DNA from: Leptospira fainei serovar Hurstbridge str. BUT 6
GTDB lineage: Bacteria > Spirochaetota > Leptospiria > Leptospirales > Leptospiraceae
Direction: 5' to 3'
NCBI RefSeq assembly: GCF_000306235.2
Contig: NZ_AKWZ02000009.1
Span: forward strand, 62,001 to 126,000
DNA: 64,000 nucleotides
The notes beneath the pieces were generated by a model. The model was not told the DNA's origin. It did not search any database and was given only the letters and a program-made list of their open reading frames with translations. The position numbers and the translations under genes were made by a program. Below, piece after piece: positions 37,875 through 47,174 of the stretch. Position 1 is the first letter of the stretch. Each line of letters opens with the position of its first letter.

Positions 37875-38432
37875 TTACTCCAAATTTCCGAATTCCGATT
37901 TTTTAAAAATCGGATATACTCGAATTCCTTCCGCTTCAATCGCCTGTCTGCCGCCTTCTTCCCGGTCTAAAATACAAATACAAGCCGTTACTTCCAATCC
38001 GGAATCCCGAAGACTCTTTACCGCTTGAAGCGTCGAACCGCCGGTAGTTATCACATCGTCAACGACCACGCAGGATTTCACCGCATTCACTGCGCCTTCC
38101 ACCAGGTTCTTCGTTCCATGTTCTTTTGCTTGTTTTCTTACGATTAAAGGAAATACGTTTTTCGCCTGCCGTCTGAACTCGAGAGCAATTCCGTAGCAAA
38201 TCGGGTCCGCACCCATAGTTAGACCGCCGTATGCTTCCTGTTCGGAAAGCCCCGAACTCGGAATATGTCTTTCCACAATATACCGACAAAGCAATTCCAA
38301 TCTTTCAGGGTGCAAAGTGATTTCCTTGCAATTAAAGTAATGTCTAGACTTTCTTCCGCTTGCTAACGTAAAGGGTTCTTCCCTAAATCGATACGCATGA
38401 TTCTGCACGAGTCTAAATAATTCCTCTCTCAC
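37875..38432 (-). CDS. pyrE: Orotate phosphoribosyltransferase PyrE
   Basis: Converts orotate and PRPP to orotidine 5'-phosphate in pyrimidine synthesis. The 185-residue chain carries the PRPP-binding motif CVVVDDVITTGGSTLQAV at about residues 121-138, the early LASGRKSRHYFNCKE and the flexible loop KQAKEHGTKN. Start is GTG 38432 with GGAGGAATTGCAAG directly before it, an excellent ribosome binding site. First gene of a two-gene unit with the membrane protein. Confidence 0.93.
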   Translation of the reverse strand: MREELFRLVQNHAYRFREEPFTLASGRKSRHYFNCKEITLHPERLELLCRYIVERHIPSSGLSEQEAYGGLTMGADPICYGIALEFRRQAKNVFPLIVRKQAKEHGTKNLVEGAVNAVKSCVVVDDVITTGGSTLQAVKSLRDSGLEVTACICILDREEGGRQAIEAEGIRVYPIFKKSEFGNLE

Positions 38433-38601
38433 CTTGCAATTCCTCCGCGGTGTTTCATCGCCGCTTTTCCATAATAAGAACGATCTCGGAACGAAAAACC
38501 GATTTTTCTAAATCGGGAAAAAATCCGAAAAACGGAAACTTTTTCGCAACCTAACTAACGGCTTTCGCTCATATAAAGCAAACCAAGACCGGATTACCGA
38601 T

Positions 38602-39687
38602 ATGGAACAAACGAAAAAAATTGCGCTGAAAACTACCATCTTCCTCATAGCCACTCCGATTATCGGGGTGTTTGGCACGGCGGCCCTTCTCTTAACGAGA
38701 GGAATACCGACCTATACCTGGCTCGCATTCCTATTTATGCTAGTCGCAACAGGGCTTTCGATTACCGGCGGTTATCACCGCCTTTTCTCGCACAGAGCTT
38801 ATAAAGCGGCTCTTCCAGTCCGTCTTTTCTATATTTTCTTCGGTGCGGCCGCATTTCAGCAATCCGTTATCGAATGGAGTTCCGATCACAGAATTCACCA
38901 CAGATATGTGGATAAAGACGAAGATCCTTATTCGATCACAAAAGGTTTTTGGCATGCCCACATCCTATGGTTATTTAAGGATCGAAGCTATAGAGAACCG
39001 ACCAATGTGAACGACCTTTGGGAAGATAAATGGGTCAAATTCCAACACGAGAATTATTACTCGGTTGCCATTTTCATGAACTTTATTCTCCCGATGATTA
39101 TCTGCGGACTTTGGGGAGACTGGTTAGGCGGATTGATCGTAGTAGGAACTCTTAGAGTCGCCATCAATCACCATTTCACGTTTTTCATCAACTCGTTGGC
39201 GCATTACAAAGGCGCTCAGCCGTATTCGGATAAGCATACCGCTAAGGATAATTGGTTTATAGCTCTCTTTACATTCGGAGAAGGATACCATAACTACCAC
39301 CACGAATTCCAAGCGGATTATAGAAACGGAATCCGCTGGCACGATTATGATCCGACTAAATGGCTGATCAATATCTTCTCCTACTTAGGACTTGCTAGCG
39401 ACCTTAAGACTATTTCGGACGAACAGATTCTTCGTAAGAAAATGATCATGGATGAAAAGAGACTTCGCAATAAACTAGAAGTTAAATCCGAATCTTTAGC
39501 TCCTGGATTCGAAGAAAGATTGGAATCGCTACGTAAGACCGTCCAGGAAAGACAACTGCGCTTGCTAGCTCTCAAAACCGAGCAAGAAGAAGTCGATAAA
39601 AAAGCGGTCAAAGACGCTAAATCGGATTTCAAAGTCGCATTAAAGACTTGGAAGCGTTTCGTATCCGGAGATTTGGCTCCAGCTTAA
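38602..39687 (+). CDS. Acyl-CoA/fatty acid desaturase with coiled-coil tail
   Basis: A membrane di-iron delta-9-type desaturase that introduces a double bond into saturated acyl chains. The three histidine boxes are intact: HRLFSH (59-64), HRIHH (96-100) and HNYHH (230-234). Four hydrophobic segments match the family. The 361-residue chain extends beyond the usual catalytic core: residues about 280-350 form a Glu/Lys/Arg/Leu-rich helical tail likely to be a coiled coil (ERLESLRKTVQERQLRLLAL), which is unusual. It stands alone and ends at a terminator. Confidence 0.9.
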   Translation: MEQTKKIALKTTIFLIATPIIGVFGTAALLLTRGIPTYTWLAFLFMLVATGLSITGGYHRLFSHRAYKAALPVRLFYIFFGAAAFQQSVIEWSSDHRIHHRYVDKDEDPYSITKGFWHAHILWLFKDRSYREPTNVNDLWEDKWVKFQHENYYSVAIFMNFILPMIICGLWGDWLGGLIVVGTLRVAINHHFTFFINSLAHYKGAQPYSDKHTAKDNWFIALFTFGEGYHNYHHEFQADYRNGIRWHDYDPTKWLINIFSYLGLASDLKTISDEQILRKKMIMDEKRLRNKLEVKSESLAPGFEERLESLRKTVQERQLRLLALKTEQEEVDKKAVKDAKSDFKVALKTWKRFVSGDLAPA

Positions 39688-39715
39688 GAATTCACTGTAC
39701 CTGATCCCAGCATTG

Positions 39716-39744
39716 CCCTCCCCTAAAAAGGAGGGTTTTCTTTT
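39716..39744 (+). terminator. Rho-independent terminator after the desaturase gene
   Basis: CCCTCC (39716-39721) pairs with GGAGGG (39730-39735) around CCTAAAAA and is followed by TTTTCTTTT. Confidence 0.8.
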
Positions 39745-39799
39745 AATAGGATATCGATTGCGATCGCCTTCTTGGCGAAAACCTCGACCAAAAATCGAA

Positions 39800-40702
39800 T
39801 TAAATGTCCGTCGCGATTCCGGAAGAATCACCCAACTGAATCACATCCACTTCGACTTTCAACTTATGCTTTCCTCCTCCGAATAGGATTCCCCGTAACG
39901 GAGAAACATCCGAAAAATCCCGTCCCACGGAAGTGTAAATATACTCTTCCGTTATGCTTTTACCGTTGGTTGGATCGAAATCATACCAACCTAATCCCGG
40001 ACAGTAAACGGATATCCAAGCATGAGTTGCATCGCTTCCCCTTAATTTAGGTTTACCGGTCGGCGGATACGTTTCGATATAACCGGATACATACCGGCAG
40101 GGAAATCCCATGGAACGAAACGCAGCGATGGATAAGTGAGTGAAGTCCTGACAAACACCTTCCTTCTTATCCAACACTTCTTCCAAAGGAGTGTATATAT
40201 TCGTACTCCCCGCTTTGAATTTGAATTCTTCACGAAACCGCATTACGTATTCCAGTACGGCTTCCAAATAAGGCTTATTCAACGGGAGAAACCGATTTAA
40301 AAATTCCGAATATAATTCGGACCGAACTACGAATAGGGAATCGCCGATAAATTCAAGAGCTTCCATTTCCTCCTTCGTGGAACAATGATTCAAGGCCTGT
40401 AAAACCTCGTAACCGGTCGGAGAATTTGAAAATTGGGTAAAGACGGAATCCGTAGTAACTTTGGCTTCGGCAAGTACGGAAAGAACGGTGTGAGGCTCGT
40501 CGACGGAAAAAGAATAAACCGTATTTCCGAAATAATCTCTCCGAAATTCCGTTAATTTAGGTTTCGGCTCGACAGTGATCCTAAGTTCCCGGCAAATCTG
40601 ACGATCATTCGAATCCGGACAAAGGTGAGCCAAATTTAAACAATGCGCCACCGACTTTTCGTACGTATAATGCGTAAGATGACGCACGGAATACTCAGCC
40701 AT
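39800..40702 (-). CDS. Transglutaminase-like cysteine peptidase family protein
   Basis: The 300-residue protein has the bacterial transglutaminase N-terminal beta domain (YSVRHLTHYTYEKSV, residues about 4-18) and a papain-fold core. Catalytic Cys lies in GVCQDFTHL (about 176), His in ATHAWISVY and Asp in WYDFDPTNG. There is no signal peptide, so it is cytoplasmic. Its start overlaps the end of the ATP-grasp/alpha-E gene by 8 bp, the conserved neighbourhood in which such transglutaminases are predicted to act as peptidases or ligase partners in a peptide-modification pathway. Confidence 0.9.
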   Translation of the reverse strand: MAEYSVRHLTHYTYEKSVAHCLNLAHLCPDSNDRQICRELRITVEPKPKLTEFRRDYFGNTVYSFSVDEPHTVLSVLAEAKVTTDSVFTQFSNSPTGYEVLQALNHCSTKEEMEALEFIGDSLFVVRSELYSEFLNRFLPLNKPYLEAVLEYVMRFREEFKFKAGSTNIYTPLEEVLDKKEGVCQDFTHLSIAAFRSMGFPCRYVSGYIETYPPTGKPKLRGSDATHAWISVYCPGLGWYDFDPTNGKSITEEYIYTSVGRDFSDVSPLRGILFGGGKHKLKVEVDVIQLGDSSGIATDI

Positions 40703-43208
40703 ACGGTCCTCCCAGGCGAACCTGATTTTCCACGTAGCGGAAATATTTTTTCGCTAAGGCATCCGCAACTGCCTTCAATTGCAGAAAGATATCGTCCAAC
40801 CAGCGGCGCAAGCCCCCCGCCGGGTCAGCGTATTCGAATAACCGTTTGGCATCCTCTTCCTTAAATCGAGCGACAAGTTCGTTGAAAAGTCGAACTTCCT
40901 CCGGAAGATCTCCGTTGACTCCGGAAATCATCAAGGCGTTTTCTCGAATCCTGGACAATTGATAAGCCAGAGAACGAGGATTCGTTTCGTCGAATATAAG
41001 AATATCGATTACAGATTCGGCTTCGATTCTATATTTATATCTTCTACGATATGTAATTCGAATATCATTTACGTTTAATAGACTTTCGAAAACGCCTTTA
41101 TTATAAAGAGTCGTTTGGTTGACTACGGAAAGTAGTACTCTCGCTAAAAACTGGGATCGCTCCAACCGTTTTCCCAAATCCAGGAAATAGTACCCGGTCT
41201 CGCGGCTCATATTTTCGGACGATAATCCGGACAGGGAAGAGAGAAGAGTGACCAATTTTTGCAAGTATTCTAGGATTTCTCCGTAAGAAGAATCGCTCGG
41301 AGATTCGCTTTCAATCTGAGAAATCAAATATCTGGTATCGTCGGAAATCCGATCCCGCACCGATTTAGTGGTTCGGACAAAGAAATTCAGATCATGTCGA
41401 ATGCTTCCCGATGAGTAATGCGAGGTAACCATCTCATAAACTTTATCACGGACAGCCTCCAAGGATCCGGATCCGATTGCCTCTCCGAACCCTCCCGAAA
41501 AATTCGAGACTTGGCTTAAAATTCCGAGAAGGACGGAAGACTGATCTCTTTCATAGGATTCTTCCGATTCGAGAATTTTATTCACTCCTTCTCGAACGAG
41601 CCTAGCCATATTTTCAGCACGTTCCGCATAACGCCCCATCCAGAACATATTGTCCGCGACGCGACTTGGAACTCCAGCCCCCTTTCTCTTAAGCGGGATT
41701 CGTTCGACATTACCCGGGAGGAGCGTGATATCCTTCTTTTCTTCCGACGATAAAATCCAAAGATCTTTGGACACCGCCCCTCTTTGGTTCGTAACGATAA
41801 GTTCGTCATGTTTCGGCGCAACCCGAACTAAGCCGCCGGGCATACTCGTGTATCCGTTTTCGGACAGACAGGAAAAAGTTCTTAGAACCGATTTTCCTAC
41901 CGATAAGCCTTCCGAATTTCCGGAGAAAACGGGACAGGTTGATCCGCTTAGAATTTCCTGAGCTACGTATTTCTCCGGCTTCGCGTTAATTTTCGCTCTC
42001 CACTCGTCTCGCTCGGATTGGGAAAGTTGGGATAAAAATACGGAGGGTTCGAAGGAGGAGCGAACGGCAGGCTTTAAAACGTATTTTTCGTAATTTGAGA
42101 ATACTTCCGCTCGGGAGGATTCTTCCCCCATCCAATGAGTCGTTACGTTAGGGAGAATTAAATCCTCCCCTAAATAAAATTTACATAATGCGGGCAAATA
42201 GGCATGCAAAGCCCGATTTTCAAGGAAACCCGAGCCGATCGGATTTGCAACTACGATCGTCCCGGCTCTTACCGCTCCTAGAATTCCCGGAACCCCCAAT
42301 AGAGAATCTCCCTTTAATTCAAGAGGATCCATAAACCAATCGTCGACGCGACGAAAAATAACGTCCACCTGCTGTAAACCTTCCACCGTTTTTAAGAAAA
42401 CCTTATTTTCACGGACGGTCAGATCTTCGGCTTGCGCTAAAGTAAACCCCAGATATCCGGCGAGATACGCGTGCTCGAAATACGTTTCATTCCCCGGACC
42501 GGGCGTCAAAAGTACGATCAGCGGATCACGGTCCTTTGTCGGAGATAAATTATATAATGTTTTTCTTAAAGATCTAAAATATAACGCGACTCGATGGACT
42601 TGGGAATCGCGGTAAATCGACGGAAAAACTCTGGAAAGAACGATTCGGTTTTCGAGAGCATAACCGGATCCTGACGGGGCTTGAACTCGATCCCCGATTA
42701 CGAAAAAATTACCGCTCTTATCGCGACTGATATCCGTCGCCACGAACGCCAATCGAAACGTTGAATTATCGTAAATTGGCGAACAAGCGCGCAAAAATCC
42801 GCCTGAATGAAACAATACTTGCGGGGGAATTTTTCGTTCATAGAGAAGCTTTCTAGGACCGTAAACGTCTTTAAGAATTTCGTCCAGCAATTCGGAGCGT
42901 TGGATCAGACCTCTTTCGATTTGATCCCACTCTTTACTTTCCATCAAAAGCGGGAATAAATCCAGAGACCAGATTCTTTCACGATCGTCTCCGTAAACAT
43001 TATACGTGACTCCGTTCTCGCGAAGAATCCTAAGACTATCTTCTTTTCTCCGACGTAATTCGGAAGCCCCTAAATGATCGAAAGAACGAAGAAGAAAATC
43101 GTATTTATCGCGAGGTATTCCTTGATGAGAGCATACCTCGTCAAAAATTCCGGAGACAGGAAAATATCCGGATAGGAGACTATTGTTCTGGGAAGCTTGC
43201 TGGCTCAT
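40695..43208 (-). CDS. Circularly permuted ATP-grasp domain fused to an alpha-E domain
   Basis: Start placed at ATG 43208 (837 aa), because family homology begins just after it (LLSGYFPVSGIFDEV); alternatives are ATG 43250 and TTG 43283. Residues about 20-480 are the CP_ATPgrasp_2 region (ENGVTYNVYGD, LTPGPGNETYFEHAYLAGYLG, LEGLQQVDVIFRRVDDWFMDP-type motif, PGGLVRVAP). From about residue 495 comes the alpha-E domain (SRVADNMFWMGRYAERAENMARL). Such proteins are predicted amide ligases of unknown substrate. In the second set (50481-52925) the same two domains are separate proteins. Confidence 0.88.
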   Translation of the reverse strand: MSQQASQNNSLLSGYFPVSGIFDEVCSHQGIPRDKYDFLLRSFDHLGASELRRRKEDSLRILRENGVTYNVYGDDRERIWSLDLFPLLMESKEWDQIERGLIQRSELLDEILKDVYGPRKLLYERKIPPQVLFHSGGFLRACSPIYDNSTFRLAFVATDISRDKSGNFFVIGDRVQAPSGSGYALENRIVLSRVFPSIYRDSQVHRVALYFRSLRKTLYNLSPTKDRDPLIVLLTPGPGNETYFEHAYLAGYLGFTLAQAEDLTVRENKVFLKTVEGLQQVDVIFRRVDDWFMDPLELKGDSLLGVPGILGAVRAGTIVVANPIGSGFLENRALHAYLPALCKFYLGEDLILPNVTTHWMGEESSRAEVFSNYEKYVLKPAVRSSFEPSVFLSQLSQSERDEWRAKINAKPEKYVAQEILSGSTCPVFSGNSEGLSVGKSVLRTFSCLSENGYTSMPGGLVRVAPKHDELIVTNQRGAVSKDLWILSSEEKKDITLLPGNVERIPLKRKGAGVPSRVADNMFWMGRYAERAENMARLVREGVNKILESEESYERDQSSVLLGILSQVSNFSGGFGEAIGSGSLEAVRDKVYEMVTSHYSSGSIRHDLNFFVRTTKSVRDRISDDTRYLISQIESESPSDSSYGEILEYLQKLVTLLSSLSGLSSENMSRETGYYFLDLGKRLERSQFLARVLLSVVNQTTLYNKGVFESLLNVNDIRITYRRRYKYRIEAESVIDILIFDETNPRSLAYQLSRIRENALMISGVNGDLPEEVRLFNELVARFKEEDAKRLFEYADPAGGLRRWLDDIFLQLKAVADALAKKYFRYVENQVRLGGPYG

Positions 43209-43385
43209 CTTCCGGAAGTCATTTTCCGGTTCGGTCCAGATTTTTTCCATCCTTTCGAACGACCCGAAGCCGTTTTTACACAAAGGAAAGGTGCTTTAGG
43301 AGCAAATCTAAGTTTCCATTTTTATCGGCAACAACGAATTCCGGAGCTCCAGCTATCGAAATCACCCGCTGAAAAGGCCGAAAAC

Positions 43386-45800
43386 CTAATCCAATTTCAG
43401 CGTCGCCCCGATATTGATCTGACGATACGGTCCTTGCTGGATTCCGACCGGAAGTCTTCCGGAAATATAGACTCGGTCTTCCAAATTTTTACCGTTCACA
43501 AATATCGACCATCTTCCTCCGGGAACCTCATAGCCGAAGTCTGCGTTCCAAATCCCGTATGCCGGCACCACACCCTGGCTACCATCCGAACTCTGGTTTT
43601 TCGTGTTTTGTAAATCGGAATACTGTTTATCGAAATGTTGATACTCTACTCTTACGTAAAACCCGCGAGGACTTTTAACGCCGAAGGCGGTGATGACCGT
43701 GTGCATCGGAACATACGGGAGATAATTCCCGCTCGTATTTACTTTGATAACGTTTCCGGCAGAGTTAACGCTGAACAACGGTTGATTCGTTACGCTTACC
43801 GTACCGTCTGCATTCTGAATCGTTCCGACCGGAACGTAAGTCGTCGAAATCGCACGAGTATAAGAATACGCGATTTCCAGAGGTATCTCCCAGCGAGACT
43901 CCGCGAACTTCCCGAAATCGAATACGAAATTACTTTCCACGCCTCGGTTCACCGACTTACCGGCGTTGATCGGAACCGCTCCTATCGAGGAACCGGCCTC
44001 GTTCGTGTTCACGATCTGATTGGAAAAGAATAATGCATACGTGCTTATTTGAGTATAGAAGTATTTCGTAATATTCCCTCTAACACCGGTCTCGTAATTA
44101 TTGGACCTTTCCGCGTTAAGCTTATACCCTAACCCTAACGAAGGATTCAGGATGGTGGAAAATGAGGGAGGGGCAAAGGCCGTATGAGCGCCTGCAAACC
44201 ACATGAACTTCTCCATCAAATCATAGGTTATTCCGAAACCGGGTAAAACCACTTTCGTATAACTCTCGTTAGCCTGATTTACTAGGATATTCTGACCTAC
44301 GGTCGTAGCCAATCCGTACGTTACATCGGTAGCCGTGGCGAATTTTCGATGAGTGAATACTCCCTGCGAAATATATTCGTATCTGACTCCCGGAATAATT
44401 TTCAACCGCTCGGTCAGTTTAATTGAGTCCTGAACATAGGTGGCGTATGCTCTCGCATTCCGAGTCTGCTGTTGAGTCGTAATTCCTTGATTCATCGTCG
44501 GATACGGAAATTGGTTATAAGCCGCATTTACAGTTTCATAATGTGCCCGTGCCCCGCCGGAGATTTCGTGCTCTAAACCGAAGGCAACGAACTTACCTTC
44601 CAGTTTCGTTTCCAATCCACCCGTCCGAAAAAATTGGTGCCGATTCGGAGTGGTATTTAACATGTAAATCACGTCTCCCGGACGGTTTCCGATGGGAGCG
44701 GGAGAATACACTGCAAAGACGTTTCCGGTAGGTGGAGTCGGGAGACCGAGTTCGTTCGGGCTATTATAAGAATAGGATTCCTGCTTAAAATCGAATCCGA
44801 CATTCGTCCAATACGAACGGGTAATCAATTTCCAATTTTCGTTGAAGGCATGATCATGCCCGATGACTGCAGCCTGGCGTTCCACATGCTTTCTATCGAA
44901 ACGAGCCGGGTTGATTTTCGGGTCTTTCCAGTACAATCCTTGAGTTAGTCCCAGATAGGTGGCCTGTGAATCTTGTTGGTAGACTTGATACTTTAGAAAA
45001 ACCGTATCCTTATCCCCGATTTTTTGCATTAATTTAACGTTAAAATCGTTAACGTTAAAACCTTGATAATTTCTAAATCCGTTTCCCTGGGTATGTAAAT
45101 ACGAAACGTCATAAGCGGTATTCGTGTTTTGGACCGTCCCGCCGTATTGAACCAAGTTGGAAGCGTACCCGTTTATTCCCCCGATCAATTTCAAATTTAG
45201 AGTCGGTTTTTCGGGAGGCTTTCGAGTCACAAAATTGACGATACCACCCAAAGTCGTAGGGCCGAATAGAATGGAGCCGGAACCCTTCACTACCTCGACT
45301 CTTTCCATACGATCGATATGAGGAATAAAATAACTTTCCGGTTGCCCATAAGGACTCAAAGAAGTGAAAACACCGTCCTCCAAAATCAGCGTTTTTCTGG
45401 ATTCCTCATTGCTCACACCGCGAAACGCAATGTTTGGAGTAAGACCGACAGCATCCTGGTAGCGAATTGTGGCGCCCGGGACCCTTCTCAAGGCTTCCAT
45501 CGAATCGATCGGACTCGTCTCTTTCAGAATTTTCTTTCCGACGACGTTAGCCGATCCCGGGATCTTTTTTAGGTCTTCGTCCTTGGATCCGATCACGTTG
45601 ATCTGTCCGCTTTCTAAAAACCTGCGCCGTTTTTCGTTGATATCTTCCTCTTCCTTGGACGGTTGTTCTTTCGTTTCATTTCCGTTTTTAGGTTTTTCTT
45701 CTTCAGTTCCGCCGTTCGGTTGGGAAAGGATCGTTGAAATCGGAAGAAGCAGAAATAAGTAAAGAATGAACGTGCGCAAATAGGATTTGTACACCATCAA
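43386..45800 (-). CDS. TonB-dependent outer-membrane receptor
   Basis: The 804-residue protein has a signal peptide ending near TILSQ, a Lys/Glu-rich linker, a TonB-box-like INVIG at about residue 68 and a plug domain (about 78-195: PGSANVVGKKIL, IAFRGVSNEESRKTLILEDG, RVEVVKGSGSILFGPTTLGGIVNFVT). The rest is a 22-strand-type barrel. Plug sequence is FecA-like. It imports a ferric complex or another scarce ligand using TonB energy. It overlaps the imelysin gene by 4 nt, an arrangement I recall for LruB and its receptor in pathogenic Leptospira. Confidence 0.9.
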   Translation of the reverse strand: MMVYKSYLRTFILYLFLLLPISTILSQPNGGTEEEKPKNGNETKEQPSKEEEDINEKRRRFLESGQINVIGSKDEDLKKIPGSANVVGKKILKETSPIDSMEALRRVPGATIRYQDAVGLTPNIAFRGVSNEESRKTLILEDGVFTSLSPYGQPESYFIPHIDRMERVEVVKGSGSILFGPTTLGGIVNFVTRKPPEKPTLNLKLIGGINGYASNLVQYGGTVQNTNTAYDVSYLHTQGNGFRNYQGFNVNDFNVKLMQKIGDKDTVFLKYQVYQQDSQATYLGLTQGLYWKDPKINPARFDRKHVERQAAVIGHDHAFNENWKLITRSYWTNVGFDFKQESYSYNSPNELGLPTPPTGNVFAVYSPAPIGNRPGDVIYMLNTTPNRHQFFRTGGLETKLEGKFVAFGLEHEISGGARAHYETVNAAYNQFPYPTMNQGITTQQQTRNARAYATYVQDSIKLTERLKIIPGVRYEYISQGVFTHRKFATATDVTYGLATTVGQNILVNQANESYTKVVLPGFGITYDLMEKFMWFAGAHTAFAPPSFSTILNPSLGLGYKLNAERSNNYETGVRGNITKYFYTQISTYALFFSNQIVNTNEAGSSIGAVPINAGKSVNRGVESNFVFDFGKFAESRWEIPLEIAYSYTRAISTTYVPVGTIQNADGTVSVTNQPLFSVNSAGNVIKVNTSGNYLPYVPMHTVITAFGVKSPRGFYVRVEYQHFDKQYSDLQNTKNQSSDGSQGVVPAYGIWNADFGYEVPGGRWSIFVNGKNLEDRVYISGRLPVGIQQGPYRQINIGATLKLD

Positions 45801-47044
45801 TCTCCATCCCCTCCATGTCCTGACACGACACCGCTACCGACGATCGCCGCAAGCTGCGTGTTCAAAATCGTCAATAAGGTATTTAATTGAGTGACGGCTT
45901 GTTTGATTGCGGCCATATTACCTGCGCTAATATTATTAAACGAATTAAGTGTGGATTCTAAGAGGGTAATTTGAGCCTTCACCTGAGTATCCAAGGTCGG
46001 ACTATAAAAAGTGACGTAATCGGATAAGCCGGTCCCTCCGCCTCCTAAGTAGAACGTTTTGAAGGAAGAAAGATTATCGCGCAGGTTCTGTATGCTATTT
46101 CCGGAAAAACGGGATTCGGACAAACTGAGATTGATAACGGAGCCGTTTCCTCCCTGCGAAAGACCTGCAGGAACTTCCAACTTTCCATCTTTCATCGTCG
46201 TTAATTCGCGAACGGCGGCGGCGAAGATCGTATCCAACGCTCCGCCGGAATTTGGAAACGCGGTCGAGCCAGTCCCTGCGGTCGCCAACTGTTCCCCATA
46301 AGGGGAGGTCCCGTTCGGAGCCCAAGCCGCAGCGAGAGCGGCAACGTTTGCCGCATAATCGTTAACTAACGCCAATAAAAGTTGATAGCGATTGGCGCTC
46401 ATATCCGAGCAGGCAAGTGGCGTAGCGCCGTAGCTTCCCGGTTTTATAAAAACGACGTATTCGATAGCCGGAAGACCTTTTGCATCCTTGTCTAAAGTAC
46501 CGATATATGCCGTCGCAGTGCCCGAGAAACCGGGAGACGCATCCAAATCGTCCATATCACCGTTGCTAGGTGGTGATTCAGGACTCACCGTCTTCATAGC
46601 TTCTCCGGGCCAAGCGTCGAATAGAGGATAGTAGGTGTTGGAAGGCCCGAAGCGATATAGTTCCACTTTTTTAACCGCAGAAATATTCGCTAGCCAGGAA
46701 GCTTGAAAATTGGAGAGAGTCCCTGCGTTGCAAGTCGATAGCGCGGTGGCTTTCGTTATTAAATCTTGCGCCTTTACGTTTAGGTCGGCATATAATGGAG
46801 GAATAATATTTCGACCCATGTTTTGTAAAAAGAGCCTAGGATCGTAGGAATTAAACATCCTATAAAGGAAACCGTTGATCAGTGAGGAATCGCTTGCCGA
46901 CTCGTTTCTTGGATTGCAGGAAATTACGAGGAAAAATGATAGAAGAGAGGTAAGAAGTATTCCGTAACCGGAACAAATTCTAAGTAGAAAATAGGATTTT
47001 TTGACAGAAAGTTCCCAAAAGGAACGAAAACCCGAACGATACAT
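45797..47044 (-). CDS. Imelysin-type (peptidase M75-like) lipoprotein, LruB-like
   Basis: The 415-residue lipoprotein has an unusually long n-region before its hydrophobic core and lipobox (FFLVISC, Cys43 predicted). The mature chain is helical, with NISAVKKVELYRFGPSN and AIEYVVFI matching imelysin family patterns, and ends in a Gly/His/Asp tail (VSGHGGDGD). GAGG lies 10 nt before the ATG. Imelysin proteins bind iron or act in its uptake. LruB of L. interrogans is a surface-associated imelysin lipoprotein reported as iron-regulated; orthology here is inferred from family and neighbour only. Confidence 0.75.
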   Translation of the reverse strand: MYRSGFRSFWELSVKKSYFLLRICSGYGILLTSLLSFFLVISCNPRNESASDSSLINGFLYRMFNSYDPRLFLQNMGRNIIPPLYADLNVKAQDLITKATALSTCNAGTLSNFQASWLANISAVKKVELYRFGPSNTYYPLFDAWPGEAMKTVSPESPPSNGDMDDLDASPGFSGTATAYIGTLDKDAKGLPAIEYVVFIKPGSYGATPLACSDMSANRYQLLLALVNDYAANVAALAAAWAPNGTSPYGEQLATAGTGSTAFPNSGGALDTIFAAAVRELTTMKDGKLEVPAGLSQGGNGSVINLSLSESRFSGNSIQNLRDNLSSFKTFYLGGGGTGLSDYVTFYSPTLDTQVKAQITLLESTLNSFNNISAGNMAAIKQAVTQLNTLLTILNTQLAAIVGSGVVSGHGGDGD

Positions 47045-47115
47045 CGTTTCGCCTCAGCCGTTATTAAACTTGGATCTGAGAATCAAGATTAACTAGGGCC
47101 TTTTGAGGACAAGTG

Positions 47116-47138
47116 TTTTTGAGAAAGATTCTCAAAAA
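47116..47138. promoter_or_regulatory. Candidate Fur-type operator upstream of the imelysin/TonB-receptor operon
   Basis: TTTTTGAGAA, AGA, TTCTCAAAAA is a perfect 10-bp inverted repeat; its core TGAGAAAGATTCTCA has the 7-1-7 shape of Fur boxes. A degraded copy (TGAGAATCAAGATTA, 47077-47091) lies closer to the start. Both sit in the 130-bp gap upstream of the ATG at 47044, where an iron-responsive operator would be expected. Confidence 0.55.
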
Positions 47139-47174
47139 TTGACGAAAATCATGTATTACCGGCTTAAGGGACGA

